Positions 45,578-55,747 are shown, counted from the first letter of the stretch. The stretch is DNA of 64,000 bases from Halarcobacter bivalviorum (GCF_003346815.1 NZ_CP031217.1:496001-560000); one strand, 5' to 3'. Notes: generated from the sequence alone by a model not told the origin. Numbers and translations: made by a program.

Positions 45578-46510
45578 ATGACAAAAAAAATTGACTTTAG
45601 CCAGCCACTTATTGTGCTGGCACCGCTTGCAGGATATACAGACTTACCTTTTAGATCTGTTGTTAAAAAATTTGGTGCTGATGTAACTATTTCTGAAATG
45701 ATTTCTTCAAATGCTCTTGTTTATAAATCTGAAAAAACAAGAAAAATGATAGAAAAATCTCCTGAAGAGGATCCTTATATTGTACAAATTGCAGGAAATA
45801 AACCAGAATTAGTTAGAGATGCTGTTGAAATATTGAATGATATTGAAGGAATAGATGGGATTGACTTAAATTGTGGTTGCCCAGCTCCAAAAGTATTTAA
45901 TCATGGTTCAGGTTCAAATCTTTTAGGAGATTTAAAAAAGCTTGAAGAGATTTTAAGTACAGTAAAAAGATATTCTAAGAAACAATATACAAGTGCAAAA
46001 GTAAGACTTGGTGTTGATACAAAAATTCCAGTAGAGATTGGAAAAGCAGTTGAAGCTTGTGGAATAGATTTTGTATCAGTTCATGGAAGAACAAGAGCAG
46101 GAAAATATAAAGCACCTGTTGATTATGACGCAATTAAAATGATGAAAGAAGCTATTTCAATTCCAGTGATTGCCAACGGGGATATAAAAGACTACACGAA
46201 AGCTCAAGAGGTATTAAAGTATACTAATGCTGATGGTGTAATGATTGGACGTGGTGCTATTGGTAAACCTTGGGTTTTTTATCAATTAAAGCATGGTATT
46301 GAAGATATAAGTGCTGATAAAAAAAGAGAGATAATCTTAGAACATTTTGATGCTGTAATTAAATTCCATGGTATTCATGGGGCAATAATGTTTAGAAAAC
46401 TTCTACACTCGTACTCAAAAGGGTATCAAGGTGCAGCAGAATTCAGAGATATCATAAATAGAGTAACTGATGAAAAAGTTATGAGAGATATGATAGAAAA
46501 CTTTTTTTAA
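45578..46510 (+). CDS. tRNA-dihydrouridine synthase DusB-type
   Basis: An FMN enzyme reducing uridines in tRNA D-loops. The 310-residue protein has VLAPLAGYTDLPFRSV, DLNCGCPAPKVFNHGSGSNLL with the catalytic Cys, VKVRLG-like SAKVRLGVD, FVSVHGRTRAGKY and IANGDIKDY, plus VMIGRGAIGKPW. It is of the DusB type by size and motifs; which uridine is modified is not certain. ATG 45578 is two bases after the upstream stop. Confidence 0.93.
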   Translation: MTKKIDFSQPLIVLAPLAGYTDLPFRSVVKKFGADVTISEMISSNALVYKSEKTRKMIEKSPEEDPYIVQIAGNKPELVRDAVEILNDIEGIDGIDLNCGCPAPKVFNHGSGSNLLGDLKKLEEILSTVKRYSKKQYTSAKVRLGVDTKIPVEIGKAVEACGIDFVSVHGRTRAGKYKAPVDYDAIKMMKEAISIPVIANGDIKDYTKAQEVLKYTNADGVMIGRGAIGKPWVFYQLKHGIEDISADKKREIILEHFDAVIKFHGIHGAIMFRKLLHSYSKGYQGAAEFRDIINRVTDEKVMRDMIENFF

Positions 46511-46556
46511 CAGCTATTTAGTTAGAATAAATTTTATCTAAAAAATAAGGAAGAAA

Positions 46557-47372
46557 TTGACAGATTATTATTATGAGTTGATAGTTGAGCCTGATGATAA
46601 CTTAGAAGTTTTTATTGATTTGCTTGCTGCTTTAACAAATGAAGCAATAGAAGAATCAGATGGCAAAGTTATTGCAAGAAGTGAAGAAGATTTAATAGAT
46701 GTAAAAGAGGGAATTGAAAAGTTTTCACAAGCAATAAATATTAATTGTACTATTACTCTAACAAAAAAAGAGAATGAAGATTGGATAAAACAGTATCAAG
46801 AATCTGTAAAATCTGTAGAAGTTGGTAAATTCTTTGTAAGACCTTCTTGGGATGAAAAAAAAGAAGATAAAATTGATATAATAATTAATCCTGCACTATC
46901 TTTTGGTTCAGGACATCATGAGACTACTTCTTCTTGTTTAGAGGCAATAAGCACTTATGCAAAAGAAAATTATGAAGTATTAGATGTAGGAACAGGAAGT
47001 GGAATTTTAGCAATTGCTGCTTCAAAGCTAGGGTGTAAAGTAGATATTTGTGATACAGATGAAATTTGTATAGAAGATACTAAATCAAACTTTGAATTAA
47101 ATAACAGTAATTTTAATGAAGCATGGATTGGTTCAGCAAATAGTGTTAAAGATAAAAAGTATGATATGGTAATTGCAAATATAGTTGCTGATGTTTTAAT
47201 GTTTATTCATAAAGATTTAAAAAAATGCTTAAAAGATGATGGTATCCTAGTTATATCAGGTATTTTAGATAAACATAAAGATAAGGTACTTAAAAAATTT
47301 AATGATTTAGAACAGTTAGAGCTTATTCATAAAAATGAGTGGATAACAGTTATATTTAAAAATAGGAGTTAA
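46557..47372 (+). CDS. prmA: Ribosomal protein L11 methyltransferase PrmA
   Basis: A SAM-dependent methyltransferase that trimethylates ribosomal protein L11. The 271-residue protein has an N-terminal L11-binding domain, KFFVRPSWD, LSFGSGHHETTSSCLEAI, the SAM motif VLDVGTGSGILAIAASKLG and the NPPF-like region IANIVADVLMF. Start at TTG 46557, after AAGGAAG. It precedes ftsH by five bases. Confidence 0.95.
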   Translation: MTDYYYELIVEPDDNLEVFIDLLAALTNEAIEESDGKVIARSEEDLIDVKEGIEKFSQAININCTITLTKKENEDWIKQYQESVKSVEVGKFFVRPSWDEKKEDKIDIIINPALSFGSGHHETTSSCLEAISTYAKENYEVLDVGTGSGILAIAASKLGCKVDICDTDEICIEDTKSNFELNNSNFNEAWIGSANSVKDKKYDMVIANIVADVLMFIHKDLKKCLKDDGILVISGILDKHKDKVLKKFNDLEQLELIHKNEWITVIFKNRS

Positions 47373-47377
47373 CTTAA

Positions 47378-49483
47378 ATGAACAATCGACCAGATAAAAA
47401 TGGCCAAGATAATAACAATAACAATAACAATAACTTTTTTAATAATAATCCTTTATTAGTATTTGTTATTTTCTCAATAGTTACTATTTTTGTTTTCAAA
47501 GCAGTATTTCCAGAAGGAAATTCTCAAGTAGGAGCTACAAATCAAAATATTGCAGCTTTTGGACAAGCAAAAAATCAAACAGTTGCATATTCAGAGCTTA
47601 AAAAATTAATCTCTAATGGTAGTATTCAATATGTAGGAATTGGAAATACTCAAATTAAAGCAGTAAGTAAACCAACAAATGGTCAAGTTACTACATTTAC
47701 AGCAAGAAGAGTAGTTCCTGATAATACTTTAATTCCTTCATTAGAGGAAAAAGGTATTGCTTATGGTGGAATTAATGAAGAAAATCTTTTAGCAGATGTT
47801 CTTTTTGGATGGGTTTTACCAATTTTTATTTTCTTTGCAATTTGGATGTTCTTAGCAAGAAGAATGTCTAAATCAATGGGTGGAGGTTCTGGAGGAATTC
47901 TTGGAATAGGAAGTTCTAAGAAGATGATTAATTCAGAAAAACCAAATGTAAAATTTGAAGATATGGCTGGAAATAAAGAAGCAAAAGAAGAAGTTCAAGA
48001 AGTTGTTGACTTCTTATCTGATCCAGAAAGATATGTAAAACTAGGAGCTCAGATTCCTAAAGGTGTTCTTTTAGTAGGACCTCCGGGTACAGGTAAAACT
48101 CTTTTAGCAAAGGCAGTTGCTGGAGAAGCAGATGTTCAGTTTTTATCAGTTTCTGGTTCAGCATTTATTGAAATGTTTGTTGGAGTTGGTGCAAGTAGAG
48201 TAAGAGATCTTTTCGAACAAGCTAAAAAAAGTGCTCCTGCAATTATTTTTATTGATGAGATTGATGCCATAGGTAAAAGTAGAGCAAGTGGTGGTCCAAT
48301 GGGTGGAAATGATGAGAGAGAACAGACTCTAAATCAACTTTTAGCAGAGATGGATGGATTCTCTACAGAAGCTGCTCCTGTTATTGTTTTAGCTGCAACT
48401 AATAGACCAGAAGTATTAGACCCAGCACTTCTTAGACCAGGAAGATTTGATAGGCAAGTTTTAGTTGATAAACCTGATTATGAAGGAAGAATTGAAATTC
48501 TTAAAGTTCATATCAAAGATGTTAAATTAGCTAAAGATGTTGATTTAAAAGAAGTTGCAAAAATGACAGCAGGTCTTGCTGGTGCAGATTTAGCAAATAT
48601 TATTAATGAAGCAGCTCTTTTAGCTGGACGTGCTTTAAAAGAACAAGTTGAACCAAGTGACTTTAAAGAAGCTGTTGAGAGACAAATTGCAGGTTTAGAA
48701 AAAAAATCAAGAAGAATCTCTCCAAAAGAGAGAAAAATTGTTGCTTATCATGAATCTGGACATGCTTTAATTGCAGAGATTACAAAAGGTGCTAAAAAAG
48801 TAAATAAAGTATCTATTGTTCCTAGAGGACTTGCTGCACTTGGATATACACTAAATACTCCAGAAGAGAATAAATATCTAATGCAAAAACATGAGTTAAT
48901 AGCTGAAGTTGATACTTTACTTGGAGGACGTGCAGCAGAAGAGGTTTTCATTGGAGAAATTTCAACTGGTGCTGGAAATGACCTTGAAAGGGCAACTGAT
49001 ATTATTAAAGCAATGGCTTCTATTTATGGAATGAGTGATGTTGCAGGTTTAATGGTTTTAGAAAAAAGAACAAATCAATTCCTTGGTGGACAAACTCAAA
49101 AAGATTTCTCTAATGAGATGGCTAAAAATCTTGATGAACATGTTAAAAGTGTTTTAAATGAGAGATATCAAGCTGTATTAAAAGAGTTAAGAGACCATAA
49201 AGAAGCAATTGAGCAAATGACAGCAGAACTTTTAGACATTGAAGTTATTTCAGGTGAAAGAGTAAGAGAAATTATTAAAGAAAATGGTGGAACTGTTTTT
49301 GAAGATGAAGACTTACATACTGAGGCTTTAAATGAAGAAGTAAAAGAGACTTCTACTGAGAATGAAGAAGAAAATAAAGAGAATGAAAAAGAAGTTTCAA
49401 CAGAAACTGATACTAACCTTGAATCTAATGAAAATGAAACATTAGATGACGAAAATAAATCTACTAAAGACGACTCTAAATAA
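47378..49483 (+). CDS. ftsH: ATP-dependent zinc metalloprotease FtsH
   Basis: FtsH is the membrane AAA+ protease that degrades damaged membrane proteins and short-lived regulators. The 701-residue protein starts with an Asn-rich tract encoded by four AATAAC units (47411-47434), TM at about 29-44 and 144-162, then AAA+ motifs [18 protein letters not shown] and [26 protein letters not shown], and the zinc protease HESGH. The C-terminal about 70 residues are very acidic ([12 protein letters not shown]). It follows prmA by five bases and ends at a strong hairpin. Confidence 0.97.
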   Translation: MNNRPDKNGQDNNNNNNNNFFNNNPLLVFVIFSIVTIFVFKAVFPEGNSQVGATNQNIAAFGQAKNQTVAYSELKKLISNGSIQYVGIGNTQIKAVSKPTNGQVTTFTARRVVPDNTLIPSLEEKGIAYGGINEENLLADVLFGWVLPIFIFFAIWMFLARRMSKSMGGGSGGILGIGSSKKMINSEKPNVKFEDMAGNKEAKEEVQEVVDFLSDPERYVKLGAQIPKGVLLVGPPGTGKTLLAKAVAGEADVQFLSVSGSAFIEMFVGVGASRVRDLFEQAKKSAPAIIFIDEIDAIGKSRASGGPMGGNDEREQTLNQLLAEMDGFSTEAAPVIVLAATNRPEVLDPALLRPGRFDRQVLVDKPDYEGRIEILKVHIKDVKLAKDVDLKEVAKMTAGLAGADLANIINEAALLAGRALKEQVEPSDFKEAVERQIAGLEKKSRRISPKERKIVAYHESGHALIAEITKGAKKVNKVSIVPRGLAALGYTLNTPEENKYLMQKHELIAEVDTLLGGRAAEEVFIGEISTGAGNDLERATDIIKAMASIYGMSDVAGLMVLEKRTNQFLGGQTQKDFSNEMAKNLDEHVKSVLNERYQAVLKELRDHKEAIEQMTAELLDIEVISGERVREIIKENGGTVFEDEDLHTEALNEEVKETSTENEEENKENEKEVSTETDTNLESNENETLDDENKSTKDDSK

Positions 49484-49502
49484 TAATCTCATAAAATATA
49501 TT

Positions 49503-49536
49503 TATTAAAAAGTAAGAATTCCCTTACTTTTTAATA
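49503..49536 (+). terminator. ftsH terminator
   Basis: TATTAAAAAGTAAG (49503-49516) pairs perfectly with CTTACTTTTTAATA (49523-49536) over AATTCC; the 3' arm contains a T5 run. It lies about 20 bases after the ftsH stop. Confidence 0.75.
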
Positions 49537-49623
49537 TTAAAATATAAATATCTACTAAACTGTAAATAAATATGTTACATTTATTATGGTACTATATAAA
49601 AGATACAACTGTAGGATTAAGTT

Positions 49624-50625
49624 ATGATTGATAAATTAAATACTATACGAGATTTAATCATAGTTTTGGTGTTAGGTGTAATAATTTGGGGTATTTTATC
49701 AAGTATTGATGGATTTGAGTTACTAATAGAGTATTTAAAAACTTATGAAGATTATGAACTCGATGAATTACTATTATTGCTATTAATTTTAAGTCCTTTT
49801 TTAATTATTTACTCTCTGTTAAGAATAAAAGAAGCAATACATTTTAATAAACAACTAAAAGAATTAAATGAGTCACTGGAAAAAAGAGTTCAAGCAGAGC
49901 TTAAAAAAAGAGAAGAGAGTGAGATTTTATTAATTCAACAATCAAGATATGCTGCTTTAGGAGAGATGATTTCAAATATAGCACATCAATGGAGACAACC
50001 TTTAAATGCTTTAAGCTTAATTGTTCAAAATTTAAACTTTTTATATAAAGGTCAACTTTTAAATGATGAACAGATGGAAAGGGCAATGGAAAAAATAAAA
50101 ATTTTGACTAATTCCATGTCTCAAACAATAGATGATTTTAGAAACTTTTTCAAACCAGAAAAAGTAAAAAGAGAGTTTATTGTTAAAAATACAGTAAAAA
50201 AAGCTTTAAAAATTATTGATGCCTCTTTTGAAAACTTAAATATTGAAATTGATTCTTCAAAAGTAGAACTTGATACTCAAGCATATGGATATGAAAATGA
50301 GTTTTCTCAGGTATTAGTAAATGTACTAATAAATGCAAAAGATGCAATTAAAGAAAATGAGATAGAAGAACCTAAAATTATAATAGAACTTGTTGAGAAT
50401 GATGATATGATTGATTTAATTGTTAAAGATAATGCAGGAGGAATACCTGAAGATGTTATCTCCAAGGTTTTCGACCCATATTTTTCAACAAAAGAGAAAG
50501 GTACAGGTATTGGTCTTTATATGTCAAAAATAATTATAGAAAAAAATATGCAAGGACATATAAGTATTAAAAATTTAGATGATGGAGTTCAATTCATTAT
50601 CTCTCTTCCTACTTATAAGGAGTAA
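49624..50625 (+). CDS. Sensor histidine kinase with two TM segments, no periplasmic sensor
   Basis: A 333-residue kinase. TM at about 12-27 and 48-66 with only a short loop between, then a coiled coil and HisKA H-box EMISNIAHQWRQPLNALSL with His121, and HATPase with N-box VNVLINAKDAI, G1 KDNAGGIPEDV and G2 GTGIGLYMSKIII. There is no sizeable sensor, so it may read membrane state or a partner. It precedes the RR-PAS-PAS-HD-GYP gene by two bases and is probably one of two kinases feeding its receiver. Confidence 0.9.
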   Translation: MIDKLNTIRDLIIVLVLGVIIWGILSSIDGFELLIEYLKTYEDYELDELLLLLLILSPFLIIYSLLRIKEAIHFNKQLKELNESLEKRVQAELKKREESEILLIQQSRYAALGEMISNIAHQWRQPLNALSLIVQNLNFLYKGQLLNDEQMERAMEKIKILTNSMSQTIDDFRNFFKPEKVKREFIVKNTVKKALKIIDASFENLNIEIDSSKVELDTQAYGYENEFSQVLVNVLINAKDAIKENEIEEPKIIIELVENDDMIDLIVKDNAGGIPEDVISKVFDPYFSTKEKGTGIGLYMSKIIIEKNMQGHISIKNLDDGVQFIISLPTYKE

Positions 50626-50627
50626 TA

Positions 50628-52466
50628 ATGCTTCAAATGAAAAGTGAGTTAAGCCTTCTAAATGAGTTAAATGTATTATATGTAGAAGATGACAAATATA
50701 TTCAAGAAGAGTTAGAATTCTTTTTATCTGGAAAAGTAAAAAGTCTAACAATTGCTTCAAATGGACAAGAGGGTTTAGAAGCTTATAAAAACAATCAAAT
50801 TGATTTGATTATTACTGATATTCAAATGCCTAAAATGAATGGTTTAGAAATGAGTAGAAAAATCAGAGAAATTAATAAAGATGCTAAAATTATAATTACT
50901 ACGGCTTTTAATGATACTGAATATTTAATGGAAGCAATAAAATTAAATTTAGGAAATTATCTTACAAAACCACTAGACTTAAACTATTTAATTGAAATAA
51001 TGATTGAGAGTGCTAAAAATATACTTTTAGAAAAAGAGAATAGAAGAATACTAAATACTTTTGAGCAATATAAAAGTGTAGTTGATGAAAGATCAATTGT
51101 TTCAAAAACTGATATAAATGGAATAATTACATATATAAATAAGCCTTTTGAAGAGATTTCAGGTTATACAGTTAGTGAATTAATTGGAAAATCACATAAT
51201 ATAATTAGACATGAAGATACACCTATAGAGGTTTTTGAAGATATGTGGCAAACTATTTTAGCTAAAAAAGTTTGGCAAGGAAAAATTAAAAATAAAAAGA
51301 AAAATGGTGATTATTATATAGTTGATACGATTATAAAACCTATAGTAAATATTGATGGAGAGATTGAAGAATTTATTGCTTTAAGAAATGATATTACAGA
51401 ATTAGAGATGTCTAAAGAGTACTTTAAACATAGAAATGAAAAGACTTCAACTAACTTAAAAGAGTCAATTCGTGTAGCTAAAACCTATAAAGATATAGTT
51501 GATAAATCAAATATGATAATTAGAATAGATTTAGATAGAAATATCACTTTTGTAAATGATGCTTTTTGTGAAGTTAGTGGCTATTCAAAAGATGAACTAA
51601 TAGGTAAACCTTATGCAATGCTAAAAGATAGCAATGTTACTATGGAAGAGTATCAAACAGAGATAAATGCGATGTTTGATGCTATGGATGGGAAAAGAGT
51701 ATTAAGACGAAAACTTGCAAATAGAGCAAAAGATGGTTCAACTTTTTATTGTAAAGCAATCTCTTATCCTTTAGTAGATAAAAATGGAGAAATATCTGAG
51801 TATATGGGTGTTAGACATGATATTACAGATATTGAAAAACTTCATAAAGAGTTAGAGGATACTCAACGAGAGCTTATCTATAGACTAGGTGAGGTAGGAG
51901 AAACTAGAAGTAAAGAGACTGGAAATCATGTAAAAAGAGTTGCAAATTATTCAAAACTTTTAGCAAAACATTATGGTTTAAGTAAAGAGGAAGAAAATCA
52001 TCTATTTAGTGCCTCTCCTATGCATGATATTGGAAAGGTTGGAATTCCTGATAATGTTCTAAATAAGCCAGGAAAGCTTGATGAAAAAGAGTGGGAAATA
52101 ATGAGGACACACTCTGAAATAGGTTATGAGATTTTAAAAAATTCAGCAAGACCTATTTTAAAAGCAGCAGCAATAGTCTCTTATACTCACCATGAAAAAT
52201 GGGATGGTACAGGTTATCCTAAAGGTTTAAAAGGTAAAGATATTCATATTTTTGGAAGAATAACTGCTATTGCAGATGTATTTGATGCATTAGGAAGTGA
52301 TAGAGTTTATAAAAAAGCTTGGCCCCTAGAACAAATATTAGATTATTTTAAAGAACAAAAGGGCAAACATTTTGACCCTACTTTAGTAGATATCTTTTTA
52401 GAAAACTTAGATGAATTTTTAGAAATTAGAGATAAATATAAAGATAACTTTGGTAAGAACTCGTGA
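50628..52466 (+). CDS. Receiver-PAS-PAS-HD-GYP cyclic-di-GMP phosphodiesterase
   Basis: A 612-residue soluble protein. Receiver (about 12-125; YVEDDKYIQ, IITDIQMPKMNG, LTKPLD), PAS 1 (about 150-265; YINKPFEEISGYTVSEL), PAS 2 (about 285-405; FVNDAFCEVSGYSKDEL), then HD-GYP with HDIGKVGIPDNVLNKPGKL and HHEKWDGTGYPKGLKG, the family catalytic and GYP motifs. It should degrade cyclic-di-GMP under control of phosphorylation and PAS ligands. ATG 50628 follows AAGGAG. It sits between two histidine kinases, overlapping the second by four bases. Confidence 0.93.
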   Translation: MLQMKSELSLLNELNVLYVEDDKYIQEELEFFLSGKVKSLTIASNGQEGLEAYKNNQIDLIITDIQMPKMNGLEMSRKIREINKDAKIIITTAFNDTEYLMEAIKLNLGNYLTKPLDLNYLIEIMIESAKNILLEKENRRILNTFEQYKSVVDERSIVSKTDINGIITYINKPFEEISGYTVSELIGKSHNIIRHEDTPIEVFEDMWQTILAKKVWQGKIKNKKKNGDYYIVDTIIKPIVNIDGEIEEFIALRNDITELEMSKEYFKHRNEKTSTNLKESIRVAKTYKDIVDKSNMIIRIDLDRNITFVNDAFCEVSGYSKDELIGKPYAMLKDSNVTMEEYQTEINAMFDAMDGKRVLRRKLANRAKDGSTFYCKAISYPLVDKNGEISEYMGVRHDITDIEKLHKELEDTQRELIYRLGEVGETRSKETGNHVKRVANYSKLLAKHYGLSKEEENHLFSASPMHDIGKVGIPDNVLNKPGKLDEKEWEIMRTHSEIGYEILKNSARPILKAAAIVSYTHHEKWDGTGYPKGLKGKDIHIFGRITAIADVFDALGSDRVYKKAWPLEQILDYFKEQKGKHFDPTLVDIFLENLDEFLEIRDKYKDNFGKNS

Positions 52467-55033
52467 AAAATCTTAGTATAAAAATAAAGCTGATAATAAT
52501 TTTTGTATTAATTAAAATTGTACCTCTTTTAATTATCTCTTATATAGCATATCAAGGAGTAATCCAGTTAGATAAATATATTCATAATAGTACAGATTAT
52601 CTATTTAAAGAGAGTAAAAATATTATAAATCAAACTGCAAAAGCTTCTATTGATGATAGTATTAAGTTCTTAGACAAAAAATCTCAACTTTCACTGGAGA
52701 GACTATCTTATGAAATAGCAAATAATGTAGCTCAATTTTTATATCAAAGGGATGAAGATTTACTTTTTTTATCAAAAGTAGATTTAAATCAAGAACTTCT
52801 AGAAAAGTTTTACAACTCAAAACAAAGAGAGATAATTGTTCATGGTGAATATATTTATAATGAAAATACTAAAGTTTGGGTGTTAAAAAATAAAAAAGAT
52901 AGTCAAGAAGAAATAAAAAGAACTATTCTTGAAGATAATAAAAGAGAGTTTCATTTTACTGATGCTAAAAACTTTAAAAAGAAAAAAATACCAATTTATA
53001 AAGAGATTAGTTTTTTTAATTTAAAAGGAGAAGAACTTTATAAAATATCTTCAATTGATAATAAATTAAAAAATATTTCACTTCAAAAAAATACCTATGT
53101 AAATGCAGAAAACTATTTTCAAGAGATACAAAAATTAAAAAAAGATGAAATATATGTTTCTAATGTTATTGGAGAGTATGTAAAATCAAAAATTATTGGT
53201 AAATATACTAAAGAGAGAACAGATAAATTAAATATAGAGTTTGAACCTGAAAAATCAGCTTATGCAGGAAAAGAAAACCCAATAGGTAAAAAATTTGAAG
53301 GAATTATTAGATTTATAACTCCTGTATATAAAAACAATAAAAAAGTAGGTTTTTTATCTTTAGCTTTAGACCATGAACATATTATGCAGTTTACTGATAC
53401 AGTAAATCCTACAGGAAAAGAACCTGTACAAGATATTACTGATGCAAGTTCTGGTAATTATGCTTTTATGTGGGACTACAAAGGAAGAAATATTTCTCAT
53501 GTAAGAGATTTTTTTATAGTAGGTTATGATAAAACAACTGGAAAAGAAGTAATGCCTTGGTTAAGTGAGAGTTTAGCTAAAAAATATGAAGACTCAAAAC
53601 TTGAAATTAATGAATTTTTATCTTCTTATCCAACTTTTGAAAATCAAACTTTAACAAAAAAGCCAAATATTCAACAAGTAATAAAAGAAGGAAATGTAGG
53701 TTTGGATTGTAGATATTTAAACTTTGCACCTCAATGTCATGGTTGGATGGAAGTTACTAAAAATGGTGGATATGGCTCTTTTATTATCTATTGGAGTAAT
53801 GTTTGGAAATTATCAACAGCTGCAACAATTCCTTATTATACTGGACAATATGCCTCTTCAAAAAGAGGTTTTGGTTTTGTAACAATAGGTGCAAATGTAG
53901 ATGAATTTCATGCTGCTGCAAATGAGACTAAAAGAAGTGTAACTAAAATTTTAAATCAACAAACAGATAGTATGAAAGAAGTTGTTGAACAAAATGGTTT
54001 TGAAATTCATAAATTTATAATTATGTTAATAAATGAACTAACTATAGTAACTTTAATAATGGTCTTAATAATTATATTAATAGCTTTAGCTTTATCTTCT
54101 TACATAAGTAAAAAAATAGAAAAACTATTAATTGGTACAACTAAGTTTTCAAAAAATGAACTTGATTATCGAATAGAAGTTACAACAAATGATGAAATAG
54201 GAAAACTAGAAAAATCATTTAATACCATGGCTTCTAAACTTGAAGAACATATTAAAAAAGAAAAAGAGATAAATAAAACTTTAAAAATTAAAGTAGAACA
54301 AGAAGTTGCAAAACAAAGAAAACAAGAACAAATTTTAATCCAACAATCTAAGCATGCAGCAATGGGGGAAATGATTTCAAATATTGCACATCAATGGAGA
54401 CAACCTTTAAATGCAGTCTCTTTAGTTATTCAAAATTTGAAGTTTTCATATTATGCTGGGGATTTAACAAAGGAATCTTTAGACCGTTCAGTTGAAAAAG
54501 CAACAATGCTAACAAATAGTATGTCTAAAACAATTGATGATTTTAGAGACTTTTTTAAACCAAATAAAGTAAAAGTTGAGTTCTCTTTACAAAAAAGTAT
54601 AAATAGAGTTATCTCTTTAGTTGAAGCAAGCTTTAATAGTAGTGATATAAAAATTGAACAAGAAATACCTAAAAAAGAATTAACTATTTTTGGATATGAA
54701 AATGAGTTTTCTCAAGCATTACTTAATATTGTAAATAATGCCAAAGATATAATTCTTGAAAATGATATTAAAAATGGTTTAATTAAAATCTCCTCTTTTG
54801 AAGAAAAAGGCCTTTATGTTATTGAGGTTTCAGATAATGCAAATGGAATAAAAAAAGAGAATCAAGAGAAAATATTTAATCCTTATTTTACTACAAAAGA
54901 AGAGGGTAAAGGTACAGGAATAGGTCTTTATATGACAAAAACCATTATTGAAAATAATATGGAAGGTAAAATCTTCTTAAAAGAGTCTTCTTCTAAAGGA
55001 ACTATCTTTAGAATTGAGTTTAAAAAACTTTAA
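52463..55033 (+). CDS. Sensor histidine kinase with large periplasmic sensor and HAMP
   Basis: An 856-residue kinase. TM at about 9-29, a large periplasmic region to about 520 including a Cache-like part (IIRFITPVYKNNKKVGFLS) and an insertion with two conserved-looking Cys (NVGLDCRYLNFAPQCHGW) and SNVWKLSTAATIPYYTG, TM at about 525-548, HAMP, coiled coil, H-box EMISNIAHQWRQPLNAVSL with His643, and HATPase with NIVNNAKDII, SDNANGIKK and GTGIGLYMTKTII. Start is GTG 52463, overlapping the HD-GYP stop by four bases. The nearest partner is the HD-GYP receiver. Confidence 0.9.
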   Translation: MKNLSIKIKLIIIFVLIKIVPLLIISYIAYQGVIQLDKYIHNSTDYLFKESKNIINQTAKASIDDSIKFLDKKSQLSLERLSYEIANNVAQFLYQRDEDLLFLSKVDLNQELLEKFYNSKQREIIVHGEYIYNENTKVWVLKNKKDSQEEIKRTILEDNKREFHFTDAKNFKKKKIPIYKEISFFNLKGEELYKISSIDNKLKNISLQKNTYVNAENYFQEIQKLKKDEIYVSNVIGEYVKSKIIGKYTKERTDKLNIEFEPEKSAYAGKENPIGKKFEGIIRFITPVYKNNKKVGFLSLALDHEHIMQFTDTVNPTGKEPVQDITDASSGNYAFMWDYKGRNISHVRDFFIVGYDKTTGKEVMPWLSESLAKKYEDSKLEINEFLSSYPTFENQTLTKKPNIQQVIKEGNVGLDCRYLNFAPQCHGWMEVTKNGGYGSFIIYWSNVWKLSTAATIPYYTGQYASSKRGFGFVTIGANVDEFHAAANETKRSVTKILNQQTDSMKEVVEQNGFEIHKFIIMLINELTIVTLIMVLIIILIALALSSYISKKIEKLLIGTTKFSKNELDYRIEVTTNDEIGKLEKSFNTMASKLEEHIKKEKEINKTLKIKVEQEVAKQRKQEQILIQQSKHAAMGEMISNIAHQWRQPLNAVSLVIQNLKFSYYAGDLTKESLDRSVEKATMLTNSMSKTIDDFRDFFKPNKVKVEFSLQKSINRVISLVEASFNSSDIKIEQEIPKKELTIFGYENEFSQALLNIVNNAKDIILENDIKNGLIKISSFEEKGLYVIEVSDNANGIKKENQEKIFNPYFTTKEEGKGTGIGLYMTKTIIENNMEGKIFLKESSSKGTIFRIEFKKL

Positions 55034-55100
55034 AATAATATAGAAAGTATTTATTAAAATATAAGATGATAATATCATAATAAAAATTTAGGGAAAAATG

Positions 55101-55688
55101 ATGTTTAATAATTTAATTGCAAAAGAAGGACAAAGTAAAGTTTTTTATCTGTTTTTAGCTTTTGTTTTATTTTTTATTTTAGATTGTGAGTTTTTATCTT
55201 TTATCTTTTTTGTGCTTACTATATGGTTTGCATTAATTTATAGAAACAAAAGATTAGAAAAAGATTATGATATTTCTGATATTTTAGCTCCTATTTCAGG
55301 AAAAGTATCAACAATTGATAAAAGAGATAATAAAATACAAATTATAATTGATGTTTCTTTATGTGATAATCACATTTTAAGAGCACCAAAAAACGGTAAT
55401 TTTATCTTAATACATCAAAAAGGTTTAAATACTTTATTAGATTCATTAAAAGCAAAAAAATTAAATGAAAAAGCAACAATAAAATATTCTGATATGAATA
55501 TAGAATTAATCTCATCTTTATATGGAACAGATATTTCTATTTTTTCAAATGAAGCTCTTATGGGAGATAAGCTTGGAGTTTTTTTACATGGACAAGTTAT
55601 TGTAGAATTAGATAATTCACAAGAGATTTTAGTAAATATAGGTAATAAAGTAGAATCAGGAAAGACTGTTTTAGCGAGAGCTAAATAA
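55101..55688 (+). CDS. Phosphatidylserine decarboxylase-related membrane protein without processing Ser
   Basis: A 195-residue product. N-terminal hydrophobic segments (about 12-46), then ILAPISGKVSTIDKRD, an IIDVSLCDNHILRAPKNG segment and LGVFLHGQVIVELDNSQEI with NIGNKVESGKTVLARAK, which resemble the core and end of phosphatidylserine decarboxylase proenzymes (family ending G-S-T-V before the C-terminal strands). Here the Gly-Ser processing site is replaced by HGQVIVEL, so pyruvoyl formation by self-cleavage should not occur. I take ATG 55101, six bases after AGGGA; ATG 55098 is too close. Function is unknown; scaffold or lipid-binding relative are guesses. Confidence 0.65.
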   Translation: MFNNLIAKEGQSKVFYLFLAFVLFFILDCEFLSFIFFVLTIWFALIYRNKRLEKDYDISDILAPISGKVSTIDKRDNKIQIIIDVSLCDNHILRAPKNGNFILIHQKGLNTLLDSLKAKKLNEKATIKYSDMNIELISSLYGTDISIFSNEALMGDKLGVFLHGQVIVELDNSQEILVNIGNKVESGKTVLARAK

Positions 55689-55691
55689 GTC

Positions 55692-55720
55692 TTGACAAAA
55701 AAATCTTAAAAGATTATAAT
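55692..55720 (+). promoter_or_regulatory. Consensus sigma-70 promoter for leuA leader
   Basis: TTGACA at 55692-55697 and TATAAT at 55715-55720 are separated by exactly 17 bases, both hexamers matching consensus. Predicted transcription start is near 55727, about 20 bases before the leader-peptide ATG. Confidence 0.85.
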
Positions 55721-55747
55721 AGGCTCATAATTTTAAAGGAGAGTAAA

